Source: Phylloscopus collybita (lineage: Eukaryota; Chordata; Aves; Passeriformes; Phylloscopidae). From it: a stretch of 64,000 bases of DNA. The stretch spans positions 3,162,001-3,226,000 of the forward strand of contig JAJNNQ010000078.1 of the NCBI GenBank assembly GCA_027886175.1, in the 5' to 3' direction. Positions 38,346 to 48,700 of the stretch are shown piece by piece; within the stretch, counting starts at the first letter, position 1, and every line of letters starts with the position of its first letter. The notes beneath the pieces were generated by a model that was not told where the DNA came from, searched no databases, and saw only the letters and a program-made list of their open reading frames with translations. The position numbers and the translations under genes were made by a program.

Positions 38346-39180
38346 ATGTTGTTTGTTCCTCTGGCTAATAGAATGACCCCCACCAAGCTACAACCTCCCC
38401 TCTGGGACCATCTGCACGGTGTCAGGAGGTTGGGCTGTGAAGCCAGCTCCTCGCAGAGGAGGGAAAGGTGCTGCTTTTTGCACTGTGCTTCCATGATCCA
38501 GTGGGACAAAAGGGGTTGTCGGTTGGGCACAAGAGTTTCAGGTTGCCCGGAAGCGTTTCCGTGTGAGGAGAAGCTTTGTGCCAAATCCGTCAGCCAAGGG
38601 AATCCATCCCATTCCAAGCAGAAGGAAAAATCAGAATATTTCTTTTCGGAAATGGAAAGGTTTGGAGTGAAAGTCAGTGCTGGAATGTCCCCAGCACTGT
38701 CCGTGGGGATTTTGCTAACCTGCAAGGCGTGACAGTGAAGAGGGGACCTCTGGCCAAATCCAGCTTAGGCTACAGCTTTTTGCCCTTGCACTTTTGCAGC
38801 CTTGGAGGGGAAGGCTGCATTGGTGTGCGGTGACCTTCACCAGCTCTGCTGCTGACAACCCTGGGCACCCCAAGGCTCTTTGGCACAGGCAAGAGCAGAA
38901 AGAAATCCTCAGCTGGCTTTGTGGAGCCCTGAGATGAGCAAAGACAAGGAGTGTGCAGACAAGAGACCATCAGCACTGCCCAGCAGCTTCTCTCAGTCAT
39001 CAATCACAGAAAATTCAAACATTACTGCTTGGGTTTGGGGTTACTGTTTGTGTTTTGTTTGGAGATTTTAGCACCAGGAAAAGCTGTGGCATTTTCAATG
39101 CTGGAGACCTGGATTTGAATGGTCCCCTCCCAGTGCTGTGTAGATCAATCGAAAAATTGTTCCTTTGCCCCTCTCTTTCC
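38346..39180. repeat. Segmental duplication, copy 2
   Basis: Partner of 34240-35070 in the same orientation. It is followed by sequence different from that after copy 1, which fixes the right breakpoint near 'ttcctttgcccctctctt'. Confidence 0.85.
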
Positions 39181-39449
39181 TTTGTCAGGATGTGTCACTT
39201 CAAGGGGTGGATGGGTAACAGTGTTTCTCTTTTCTCACCTTGTGCTCAGGGGCTGGGAGAGCTGCCCACCGCCCTCCCTCACCCCAGCTTCACCCTAAAA
39301 TTGCTCTGCAGTAGGGTCAGGTGGCATGTTGCCAGTGGCTCAGCTGCCAGCTCCAGTGCTAGCCAAGGTGGAAGGCTCGTGTGTATGGCTTGAGTCAGCT
39401 GACAGCTGCCAGCACCTGGGCTGTGTCCTGCCCCACATTCGTCCTGCCA

Positions 39450-39760
39450 TCAAGTCAGAGGGCACAAAGCTGACACTGACAAGTCCACCTCAAAACCGTG
39501 TCCCCAAGTGCCACATCCACACATTCCTTAAGTGCCTCATGCAATGACAATTCCACCAATTCCATGGGCAGCCTGTGCCAGTGCTTGACAACCCTTTCAG
39601 AGGTGACATTTTTCCCTAATACCCAACCTGAGCCTCCCCTGGCAGAACTTGAGGCCATTTGCTCTTGTCCTCTCCCGTGTTTGCTGGGAGCAGAACTGAC
39701 CTGCACCAAGCGTCCTGTGTGGGAGTTGCAGAGAGTGAGAAGGTTCCTCTGTGGCCCTGT
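39450..39760 (-). mobile_element. CR1 LINE 3' fragment
   Basis: Antisense CR1: 'gtccccaagtgccacatcca', 'tgggcagcctgtgccagtgc', 'cctcccctggcagaacttga', 'ggccatttgctcttgtcc'. Typical of avian CR1 tails. No ORF. Confidence 0.88.
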
Positions 39761-40503
39761 CTGTGACAGCTGCCACGTGTCCCCCTCTGGCTGTGCCCAG
39801 CCCTGCTGTCCCTGCTGCCCTGCTCCCAGAGCCCTGTCCCTGGGCAGAGCCCTTCCCTGGGCGGGCACAGCCCCATGGGGTGCTCCCTGCTGCGGCCTGG
39901 CCTGGCCCCAGAGCAGGGTCCCCCTGCGGGTGTCCCCCTGCGCGGTGGCCGCGTGTCCCCGGCCGGCTGTGCCTGGGCAGCTGCCTCAGCCCTGAGGGGT
40001 GCAGAGCTGCGGGAGCCCAGGGCTCTGTGCCGGCCACACTCCAGAGCTCCCTGCTCCAGCTGGCTGGGCCTCAGCACCCGCCCTGTGCCCTCCCTGTGCA
40101 CGGACGGACGCGCCAGGCCCCGCTTGCTGCCCTCACGGCCGCACTCCTGGCCCCGCTGCTCTCCAAGGGCTTCTCCAGGGGCCCCTCCTGCGGCCTCTCA
40201 GTCCCTGCCCCAGGCCCAGCAGAGACCTGCAGAGGGGCTGTGTACAAGGGCCTGCAGGGACAGTACAGGGCCAGCAGCTTCCCACTAACAGAGGGAGGGC
40301 TGGGGCTGGAGATGTGGAAGCAATTGTGGCCTCTGAGGCTGCTGAGGCCCTGGCCCACGCTGCCCACAGAAGCTGTGGCTGCCCCAGCCCTGGGCAGTGT
40401 TCCTGGCCAGGCTGGATGGGGCTTGGAGCAACCTGGCCTGGCAGAAGGTGTTTCCTGGCCTTGGCAGCACGGCTGCAACAAGACAATGTCTAAGGACCCT
40501 TCC
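39761..40503. other. GC-rich host sequence, no gene recognised
   Basis: Several long frames on both strands are due to high GC content. No splice-bounded family match was seen. It ends with CTTCC, the left copy of a likely 5-bp duplication. Confidence 0.5.
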
Positions 40504-41196
40504 TGTTAAGAACGGGCCAGGAGACCAGGTCCTTTGCAAAAGGCCTTTATTAAAGACACCTCTGGGCAGGGGGCTCGAGGAGCTGCACACACCGCCGCTG
40601 CTCCCACTGGACACAACGGAGGAGGAGGTGCAAGTCAAATCTGCGGCTTGTGCTGCAGGGTCGGGATTCCTTCCTCACAAGAGTTCCCAGGAATTCAGTT
40701 TGGCTTGTGTGGTCCAGGGGTGTCCCCTTTTCCAAGTGCTCTCTAGGTCATGGCGAGAAGGTGGAAACCATCCACAGGTCGCTGGATGTCCTGCTTACAC
40801 AGTAGTGCCCTTCACAGGTCCAGATTTGGTGTTGGCTCCTTGTTTTAGGGGCTTTTCGGCCTTACCTGGAGTTCCGCTTGGAGCGGTGCATCACGGGAGT
40901 CTCTTGATTTCCCTATTGGGCAGTGCCAAGCAGTTTGACGAGCAGGCAGGGAGCAGCGGAGACCTAGCCCGATGGAAGGGAAGGGGGAATTTGGGATTTG
41001 GGGGAGAAGGGAATTTGGGATTTGGGGGAGAAGGGAATATACAGTTTGGAATATAGGAGGCTGGGCTCTGAGGGTACAGATTTGGTACAAACAGTTTGAA
41101 ATTACTGGTAAGTAACAGCATAACCTTTATGGCAAACAGTATAACAATACAACATACAAAATACAGTGCATAACTTAGGGTCTGTTATTCATTCCA
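40504..41196 (-). mobile_element. Solo LTR, minus orientation (family of 1-590)
   Basis: Plus-strand ends TGTTAAG and ATTCCA give TG...CA. Flanked by CTTCC at 40499-40503 and 41197-41201. AATAAA on the minus strand at about 40545. It includes a 22-bp direct repeat (gggaatttgggatttgggggag) in two copies at 40985-41035. The left 240 bases match the start of the window. Confidence 0.6.
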
Positions 41197-41201
41197 CTTC
41201 C

Positions 41202-41606
41202 AAGCCCAGACATTCTGTGATTCAGTGATCAGACAGGCTGTGGGTGCCTGGGTTTCATTTGTGTTTAGAGCCGAGGCAGCACTGTGAGATTGCTTGAGTT
41301 CAAGGAGACAGTTCACAGCCCCAGTTCACAGTGTGTGAGACTCATCAATACTAAAGGTCTGGCTGAGATCCATCAAGTCTTGCAGGCTCCAGATTCTGCA
41401 ATATTGCATTTTATTGAGGCAAGTGCGAAGCAGTTTCTGGCTCACCACTCATCAATGTGCTAAGTAGAGGGTATTAATATGGGTCACAACAGATAGTGAC
41501 GCCAAATATGTGCTCTACTGTTCTTATTATTTAAACATCAACTTATTTCAACTCATTAGAATTGCTTTTAATCATTATATAATAATGACATATTTTGTCT
41601 CTTGTT
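41202..41606. other. No gene recognised
   Basis: AT-richer host sequence ending where homology to the ITPRIP-like 3' flank begins. Confidence 0.5.
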
Positions 41607-42250
41607 AGTTTTTATATTAGTTTATTGTTTTATTGAATTTTACTATTCTATACCATAATTAATAAAGCCTACAGTATATAATTTCTATATACAAGACATA
41701 TATATTTATGAAATAAAAACCTAGATGCTTATATGTACAAAATTTCAAGTCAGCTCCAACACAGCTGGTCCAATGCTGTCCTAAAGGTGTCAGGAGAGGC
41801 TGTGGGACCTTTGCCGGAGCCTTTGCACGCATCCTCTTCTCCTTCAAGCACCGAATTTGTGCTGGGACGTGGATCTCTGCTGCCAGATGGGAGCAGCCCA
41901 AGCACAGCTCTGTGCTCCTGGCCATGACTCCTGGCCTTCACTGATTCAGTGTTCAGCCAGAAGGATTCTTTGGAACCACTGTCGCAGCACCTGGTACTCA
42001 CTCATCGCCTGCCTGTGGGCGGCCGATTGCTGCGCCAGGTGCTGGAGGAGATTGCAGGTCTCACCCATTTGAACATCTCGGGGCAAACGGATGTCCCGAG
42101 GGAGCCTCTGGTTACCCACAATGAAGTGGTTGAGGCTTTTGGCTCACACACACAAGCCCAGGGTATCGATGATATCCACCAGTCGCGGCAGGAAATCTCT
42201 CCTGCGCCACTGTGACACGGGCACGACATTGAGCAGGTGCATGACAATGG
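41607..42250 (-). pseudogene. ITPRIPL1-like: ITPRIPL1-like copy B, C-terminal fragment
   Basis: Matches copy A from its 3' UTR through LLAEH-stop (TGA at 41946) to HLLNVVPVSQWRRRDFLPRL. Homology stops near 42250 in mid-domain, so about three quarters of the gene is absent. It shares with copy A the in-frame TGA after DTLGLCV (42144), after which the frame is open to the C-terminus. It keeps RRRD where A has CRRD. It lacks the 347-bp segment present in A's 3' flank. Confidence 0.85.
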
Positions 42251-43009
42251 TAACCGGCAGGCGCCCAGGCAGGAGCAGGGGATGCTGAAGAGAGGCCAAA
42301 ACCTGCACTTCCCTCCTCACCCTGGGCAGGGAACAGAACACATAAGGAAAGGCTTGAGGGTCTGGATAAGGGTGGGGAGAGTTCAGTCACTGGTCACGGG
42401 CACAACACACTTGACTCGGGGACATCAACTGAATTTATTATCAAACAAATCAGAGCAAGAGAAAGAGAAGGAAAATAATTCCCACGAAAACATCTTCCCT
42501 CCACCTCTCCCCCATTCCTCGGCTTCCCTTTATCCTCCATTCCCTCTCCCTCCCCACCCTGAGGCACAGAGGATGGGGGTCACAGCCAGGTCATGCCACT
42601 GCTTCCCCCTCGCAGACAGGAATCCTTGTCCTGCTCCAGCCCGGGGCCCCTTCACGGGACACGGTCCCTCAGGAACAGGCGGCTCCAGCGGGGATCCCCA
42701 GGATCCACTTCCACAGCTCTGCAGGGACTCCCCACGGGCTCGGGGCCTCTCTTCAGCATCCCCTGCTCCTGCCTGGGGTCCTGCCGGGGCTGCAGGTGGC
42801 TCCCTGCTCCATCCTGGCCTCACCCCCAGCTCCCAGAGCCCTCAGGTCCCGCTCCCCTCGAGCTCCCGGCGGTTCCGGGCAGCAGCGGTTCCTTGGCCTC
42901 CTGCCCGGGCCGGGCCCAGCGCCGGGGCCGCTCCTCAGCCGAGGTTTCCGAGAAATGCTGGGGTTCAGCCAAAGGGAGCCGAGTCCCTGCCCTGTGCAGA
43001 GCCCGTCTA
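42251..43009. other. Rearranged sequence with internal inverted repeat
   Basis: 42255-42296 and 42742-42790 are inverted copies (shared 'cctctcttcagcatcccctg'). AATAAA on the minus strand near 42433 suggests the 3' end of a minus-strand transcript. No protein family was recognised between. Confidence 0.5.
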
Positions 43010-43310
43010 AAGCTCCGCTCCTTTCTTCTCTGCTCTTTTGTCTCCAGGGCTTTCGGGACAGTTCATAAAGGACTCGGCAGGGCCGCTGCAGGAGAGGTCA
43101 GTGCCAACACGCCCGGCACCTCTGGCAGCTCTCCAGGGCTTTCCCCTCTGCCGGGAGCTGTGGCCGGAGCTCTGGGGGCCCAGCAGAGCTTTCCTGCCCA
43201 GGCCGCTCCCCTGAAGGCAGAGCAGGGTCAGCCTGCAAGGCACAGCTGGGACAGACTCGCTCCTTCTGAAGTGCCCAAAGGAAGGCAAGGAGGGCAGCGG
43301 TGTCTGTCAG
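43010..43310 (+). pseudogene. PAK3L: Stray PAK-like P-loop exon with flanks
   Basis: The acceptor TTTTGTCTCCAG at 43049 is followed by AFGTVHKGLGRAAAGE in one frame (43050-43096) and donor GTCAGT. Both flanking introns resemble those of the exon at 13974-14022 in reverse complement ('agctctccagggctttcc', 'ggaaggcaaggagggcag'). It is a duplicated and inverted piece of the kinase gene, or a remnant of another family member. No other kinase exon is nearby. Confidence 0.7.
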
Positions 43311-44131
43311 AGCAGGCCTTGGGCTTCATATCTGTCTGTCAGAGCTGCCTTGGGCTTCACATCTGAAACTGGGAATGCATCAGCTGGGGGAGACTGAGGC
43401 CCAATTCACCTCCATCCCAGCCTGGGGCAGGAACGCTGTGCAGCAGTTTTTCCATGCTGAGTTTCACCGTCAAAGGGCACCTCACGGGCTAATTAGGGAG
43501 AGATCCTGCTTGGGCTCAGTTTGGGGTTTTAGTCCTACAGCTGCACTGGTGTGGGACTCTGAATTTCAGACAAAGTGTGAGCAGGTTCTCCTCAGAGCTC
43601 ACTCAGACAAAACAATTCCCTGTCCAGCCCCAGAACCAAGGGCACTGCTGCAGCTTTGGTCCCAAAAAGTGCAAACAGCAGGGAATTGAGGAGAGTAATC
43701 TGGGTGGGTGGAACTTCATCACCTGAAGTGTAATTGGACAATTAACCCCACTATGGAAATGAAACAAAACTTCTGAAGGAGTGAAAGCCGTGACCAGGAT
43801 CCATCTTGGGTCCATTTCAGACCCATCCTGGGTGTGCCCCTGGCCGGGCTCTTGTGCTGCCCCAGGTGAATCCTTTGAACCCTTTCCATAAATCCCTGAT
43901 TTGTTCATTTCACTCTGTCCAGCCTCTGTTCCAGAAGCCTCTCCAGGCCCCAGCTCCACTGAAGGGGCTGCGGGTGCGGATTTTGGGGGGTCCCGGTGCT
44001 CCCCGGGGCGGGGTCAGTGCTCAGCAGCGGGGCCGTGATCGGGGGTGGCGGGGGCTGCCCGGGACCCCCCAGCCCCCAAAATCACAGTCAGGGGTGAAAA
44101 ACAAAGCTCACTCTTTGAAATTGTTACAAGT
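43311..44131. other. No gene recognised
   Basis: Contains a short tandem ('gggcttcatatctg' and 'gggcttcacatctg' at 43320-43365). Otherwise unremarkable host sequence. Confidence 0.5.
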
Positions 44132-44449
44132 TTAATCAGGGATGAAAAAGGGACAATATCCAGCACTGGGGTGCTTTAGAACAATGTTCTCTGTGCACAG
44201 CTCCATTGCTGGGGCACACACACATCCATGAGTTCGGACATCATTCAAACATTCCTGTGAGCTTTGGATGTTCCAGGAACTCTCATTTGGTTTTAACCTC
44301 TGACTTGTCTGCAGGACATCCTGTGTTGCAGGTCCATGTATTTTATTTCTTCTCCTGGTCCCACCCTGTTGTTCCACATTCTCTGGTAAATCAATAAATT
44401 CCTCTCTGGCTTCTGTTTCTCTTTCTTTGGTTTCTGTCACTGTTATCAC
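44132..44449 (-). CDS. Unrecognised 105-codon ORF
   Basis: Begins MITVTETKERETEAREEFID and continues LPENVEQQGGTRRRNKI, then a Cys-containing tail to TGA. The first third is charged and could be a membrane-protein tail or last exon. An AATAAA on the coding strand (GAAGAAATAAAAT) lies inside it, so it could equally be 3' UTR. No family was assigned. Confidence 0.25.
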   Translation of the reverse strand: MITVTETKERETEAREEFIDLPENVEQQGGTRRRNKIHGPATQDVLQTSQRLKPNESSWNIQSSQECLNDVRTHGCVCAPAMELCTENIVLKHPSAGYCPFFIPD

Positions 44450-44700
44450 CAGCCTGCAGGTGTGGGAAATGACAGAATTGTTTTACACCATTCTCTGAGT
44501 CGGTTATAATATAAAAATTAGTTAAAATTGTTACATTACAAAAGCATTTTAGCATTGTGCAGTCTCCATTTCAGTATTTTCCTAAGGCCAAGGATACAAA
44601 ATCAATTTATCACGCTGCCATTTCCGTCGGTGCACACATAAACTGTCTCAAACACTGCGGGGTGAGGGGACAAGTGGCACCAGCGATGTTCCTGATGATG
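44450..44700. other. No gene recognised
   Basis: AT-rich (44500-44640), probably UTR or intergenic for the minus-strand segment that follows. Confidence 0.45.
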
Positions 44701-45112
44701 TCACTGCCATGATGATGTCACATCGGTGTCATCACTGATCTCCAGCAGCCTTGGGATGTCCTCTTTGGCTCTTTGGCACAATTTGGCCACCACGCGGCCA
44801 CGGGGGCCACCAGGGCCACCGGAGGCACCACAGGGACTCGAGAAGAGGAAGTCAATTTCCACAAGTGCCACCAGCAGGTGATCTCGGGTCAGGCGGGCGC
44901 TCGCCTCCCACAGTTCCTCAGACTTGGCCACCTTGGCCTCGAAGTCCTTGGTCATCGGGGGACACCTCCTCTGTCCCCTTCTGGGTGACCTCCATGTACC
45001 AGAGCTGAGCGTGCAGCTCCCAGGGGAACAACAGCTTCATGACACGTGTTCATCAGGTGCCTCAGCAGCTCCAGAGTGGCCACCATGTCCACCAGACCCT
45101 CCAGACCCTTCC
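44701..45112 (-). CDS. Unrecognised helical protein, terminal exon
   Basis: Acceptor TTCCCCAG at 45113. It reads GLEGLVDMVATLELLRHLMN then, in other frames, LHAQLWYMEVTQKGTEEVSP and MTKDFEAKVAKSEELWEASA, RLTRDHLLVALVEIDFL, ending CQRAKEDIPRLLEIS and TGA at 44701. The pieces read as one amphipathic-helix protein interrupted by two frame changes (near 45010 and 44960). I do not recognise the family. The satellite upstream begins about 130 bases beyond the acceptor. Confidence 0.45.
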
Positions 45113-45239
45113 CTGGGGAAGGGACAGGGGAGGTGGCAGGGACCTCGCGGCATTTGTGGCCTCCTGGGGTGGCCCCTGTCCCCTCCAGGGATGCCCTTTG
45201 TCCCCTCCCTGGAGAGCTCAGCTGTCCCTGCTGACATTT

Positions 45240-45690
45240 TGTCTCCTCCTCATCCCCTCTGCCACTCCCCGCTCTCCCCTCTGCCACCCCCATGTCCCAT
45301 CTGCCACCTCCTCATCCTGTCTGCCACCCCCTGCCACACCCCAATGTCCCCTCTGCCACCTTCCTGTCACCTTCTCCCTTCCTGCCACACCCTCCTGTCC
45401 CCTTTTCGACCCCCTGTGCCCTCTGCCACGCCCCTGCCACCCCCTGCTGTCACCCACTCCCCTGCCACCTCCATCATCCCCTGTGCCACCCCCTGCCACC
45501 CTCTCTGTCCCCTCTGCCACCCTCGGTGCCCTCCACCCCACTGTCACCTCCCCTCTTCTCACCACACCCTCCTGTCCGCTTTGGGATCCCTGTCCCCTCC
45601 TGCCAAGCCCGTGTCCCCTGTGTCCCCCTCCCCGTCCCCTCCCCCACCCCGCACCGGGATTGTCGCACCTCTCGAGGCTCCATGGCCGCT
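45240..45690. repeat. C-rich degenerate satellite
   Basis: Degenerate repeats of 'ctctgccacccc' and 'tgccaccccctg' over about 450 bp. Open frames on either strand reflect lack of stop triplets. Confidence 0.85.
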
Positions 45691-45819
45691 GGGGACACTC
45701 CAGAGGGGGTCGCGCCCGGGTTACACTCGAGGAACAGGCGGCTCCGGGTGCGGCCCCTCAGCCCCCGCCGGCCACTGTCACAGCCGGGGTGACAGCAAGG
45801 GGGGGACAGGGACAGGGAC

Positions 45820-46615
45820 AGGGAACAGGGCACAGAGCACAGGCACAGGCACAGGGCACAGGGCACAGAGCACAGGGCACAGGGCACAGGGCACAGGCAC
45901 AAGGCACAGGCACAGGGCACAGGGCACAGAGCACAGGGCACAGGGCACAGACACAGGCACAGGCACAGGCACAGGGCACAGGCACAGAGCACAGGGCACA
46001 GGCACAGGCACAGGGCACAGGGCACAGGCACAGGGCACAGGCACAGAGCACAGGGCACAGGCACAGGCACAGGCACAGGGCACAGGCACAGGGCACAGGG
46101 CACAGGCACAGGCACAGGGCACAGGGCACAGGCACAGGGCACAGAGCACAGGGCACAGAGCACAGGGCACAGGGCACAGGGCACAGGGCACAGAGCACAG
46201 AGCACAGAGCAGAGGCACAGGGCACAGGGCACAGGGCACAGGCACAGGGCACAGGCACAGAGCACAGGGCACAGGCACAGGGCACAGGGCACAGGGCAGA
46301 GAGCACAGGGCACAGGGCACAGGCACAGGGCACAGAGCACAGGGCACAGGCACAGAGCACAGGGCACAGGCACAGGGCACAGGGCAGAGAGCACAGGGCA
46401 CAGGGCACAGGCACAGGGCACAGAGCACAGGGCACAGGCACAGAGCACAGGGCACAGGCACAGGGCACAGGCACAGGCACAGAGCACAGGGCACAGGCAC
46501 AGGGCACAGGGCAGAGAGCACAGGGCACAGGGCACAGGCACAGGGCACAGGCACAGAGCACAGGGCACAGGGCACAGGCACAGGGCACAGGGCACAGGCA
46601 CAGGGCACAGGCAGC
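45820..46615. repeat. CACAGG/CACAGGG satellite, ~800 bp
   Basis: Tandem mixture of 6-bp 'cacagg', 7-bp 'cacaggg' and 'cacagag' units with higher-order patterns (for example 'gcacaggcacagggcacag'). Because the units lack stops, frames stay open on both strands (for example 45474-46760), giving His-Arg-Ala-Gln-Gly-Thr or Cys-Ala-Leu-Cys-Pro-Val repeats. These are not genes. Confidence 0.95.
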
Positions 46616-46733
46616 GTGTGAGGCTCGGCACCGCCCCGAGCAGCAGCCGGGGCAGAGCTCTCTGCCCTCCCACGGGGGGAGCGGGCATTCCCAGCCCCCT
46701 CAGTTTCCATGGCAACCCCGAACGCCGGGGCCA

Positions 46734-46741
46734 TGACGTCA
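46734..46741. promoter_or_regulatory. CRE palindrome TGACGTCA
   Basis: A perfect 8-bp cAMP-response element in a CpG-rich stretch just right of the satellite, consistent with a host promoter for the acidic exon. Confidence 0.45.
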
Positions 46742-46849
46742 CCAAGGCCCGCACGGACACAGCCCGGCTCCCTCGGCCGGGTCAGGCTGGCTCGGCGCTC
46801 CCTGGGATTGGGATTGCTGGGAGCAGAGCTGGGATTCCAGCAGAGTCAG

Positions 46850-46948
46850 CAGAGCCGGACAGCTCCTGCCCGAGGGGCTGCGAGGAGGAGGAGGATGAGG
46901 ATGAGATTGATGAGATCAGCGCTGCCCCGAGCAAGCCAAGAACAGCAG
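46850..46948 (+). CDS. Possible acidic exon, unassigned
   Basis: Reads AEPDSSCPRGCEEEEDEDEI then DEISAAPSKPRTAG and a donor-like GTAAAT at 46949. Upstream (46620-46800) is a GC-rich promoter-like stretch with TGACGTCA (46734-46741), a perfect CRE. It could be the first exon of a host gene truncated by the ERV sequence that begins at the same place. Confidence 0.3.
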
Positions 46949-48160
46949 GTAAATACATGGGCTGACTCTAAATATGCATTTGGTGCTGTCCACGCCCACG
47001 GAGCCACCTGGAAGGAGAGAGGACTTCTGAAGGCTCCAGGCAATCAAATCAAACGCGCTGAACAAATACTCGCCCTCTTGGAGAGCATTGAAAAGCCCGC
47101 AGAAGTCGCTCTCATGCGTTGTAGAGGTCACCAAAAAGGGAAAACCACTCTGGAACTGGGGAAGTGCTTTGCTGATGAAGCAGCAAGAGGGGTTGCAGGA
47201 AAAGGTATTCTCACAGTAATTCCACAAAAAGAGATTGATTTGTCGGTGTTCACCCCAAAATATGACCAAGTAGACTACAACCTAATTAAGTTCCCTAAGG
47301 CTCAGATGACAGAAAGTGGCTGGGCTGTTATAGCAGTGACTCAGGTTGTAGTGCCACCCCTGATCCTTTGGGAGCTAGCTCAGAGAGAACATGAAAACAC
47401 ACATTTCAGGGTTGAAAATCTTCTGAAACATCTAAAAAAGGCAGCAATAGGAAACGGAATGACTGACACTGCCCAGTCAGTAGTGAGCAAATGTGAAATC
47501 TGCTCTAAGAACAACCCTGACCCGAGGAAAGGAGCTGTGTTAGGAGTGCCAAAGGCAGGGGATCTTCCTGGAGATCCCAGGCAAATAGATTTGGTGAAAT
47601 TCCCACGCAAGGAGCGACACCAGTACACACTGGTATTGGTGACACCTTCAGTGGGTGGCTGGAAGCTCACCCCTGTTGCACTAACACAGCCAAGGAAGTG
47701 GTGAAAGTTTTGCTCTGTCACAGAATTCTGGGGTTCAGGGTTCCCTTGGGATGTCACCAGACAGGGACCACACTTTGCTGCAGCAGTGGTTAAGGAAATG
47801 AGGAGGATTTTGGGAATTCCTTGGGATCTGCATACACCTGATAGACCCCAGGCAAGTGGTGAAGTTGAACGTATGAATGGGACTCTCAGAACACAAATTA
47901 GCAGAAGTTGTCAGGAAACATTCATGACACGGGTTCAGGCCTTGCCCGTGGCTTTGCTGAGAATCTGCACACAGCCAGGGCAGAGGGATAACATCAGTCC
48001 CTATGAAATACTGTATGGCAGCCATATCAGATCCCAGATGTTCCAGGGGAAATGCACATTTCTCACAACATCAGTCCCTATAAAATACTGTATGGCAGCC
48101 ATATCAGATCCCAGATATTCCAAGGGAAATGCACATGGAGGGCTGTGGGAAAACATGTAA
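46949..48160 (+). pseudogene. pol: ERV5 pol remnant
   Basis: RNase H to integrase as described for the element. Open to 47704, then broken. The integrase D-D-E is incomplete. A 74-bp block around 'atactgtatggcagccatat' is tandemly repeated (47993-48066 and 48067-48140), duplicating the SPYEILYGSHIR motif. Inactive. Confidence 0.8.
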
Positions 48161-48252
48161 GAAGTAGGACTCAAAGTACTGCTGAATTCATTACAGAAGC
48201 AGATGTGCTAGAGGGCCACAAGCTCTGGCAAGATGAGGCAGGACTCTGAAGG

Positions 48253-48480
48253 AGGAAGAGATAAGGGTGTGCTTGGTATGCAGGAATGTAGACGTCTGTG
48301 CAAGTCTCTGCTAGCCCATAGTTAAGCAATGTTATCAAGAAACATAGATATTGTTTTTATGGTTGTTATTGCTTAAGCAAGTAGGTTTTTTTAACTCATC
48401 CTTGAAAGATATATAAACCAGCAGTGTGTTCAATAAAATGGGCATCATGATGCAAACCATGGATTCCCTGTCACTTCAAT
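48253..48480 (+). repeat. LTR-like tail of ERV5
   Basis: 'gatatataaacc' (TATA) at about 48408 and 'tcaataaaatggg' at about 48429, the spacing and order of an LTR U3-R. The exact ends are not defined. Confidence 0.5.
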
Positions 48481-48700
48481 CACCTGACAGTGGGGAAGCT
48501 TGATTTGCAGAGATATCTGATGGCTTTAGGTTCCACCTTGCAGAAACTCCAGAATTACATTGTGCTACCCAGACCCATAGGGCTGGACACACTTGCACTG
48601 ATGCAGATGAAAACACGCTTGAAATGATTCCTCTTCTGTGCCTAAAAAACTGCTCGTGATAATCATCATTCTTCTTTGCATGATAGCCAACTGTGCAAAA
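48481..48700. other. No gene recognised
   Basis: Short unique stretch between the ERV5 tail and an AT-rich repeat. Confidence 0.5.

Larger units (their letters stand above)
46945..48480 (+). mobile_element. ERV5: class I ERV fragment (RNase H-integrase-LTR)
   Basis: Starts abruptly in RNase H (TWADSKYAFGAVHAHGATWK; GHQKGKTTLELG; ADEAAR), goes through the integrase zinc domain (CEIC), core start (QIDLVKFPR; YTLVLVTPSVGGW with the expected Asp lost) and, after frame changes near 47700, GPHFAAAVVKEMRRILGIPW and PQASGEVERMNGTLRTQISR. Ends in an LTR-like tail with a TATA box (about 48408) and AATAAA (48431). 5' part absent. Confidence 0.8.

Noticed and set aside
41750..42001. 83-codon ORF overlapping ITPRIP-like copy B in another frame
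   Set aside because: Shadow of the homologous C-terminal frame, which runs to the stop at 41946.
44924..46736. Long plus-strand ORFs of about 565 codons and a minus-strand ORF of 428 codons across the satellite
   Set aside because: They consist of translated CACAGG-type repeats. The unit lacks stop triplets in several frames, so openness has no coding meaning.
46850..46948. Acidic exon as the PAK3 acidic linker
   Set aside because: It has an EEEEDEDE stretch but lacks the following PP-VIAPRPEHTK-like sequence, and the orientation and neighbourhood do not fit the kinase gene.
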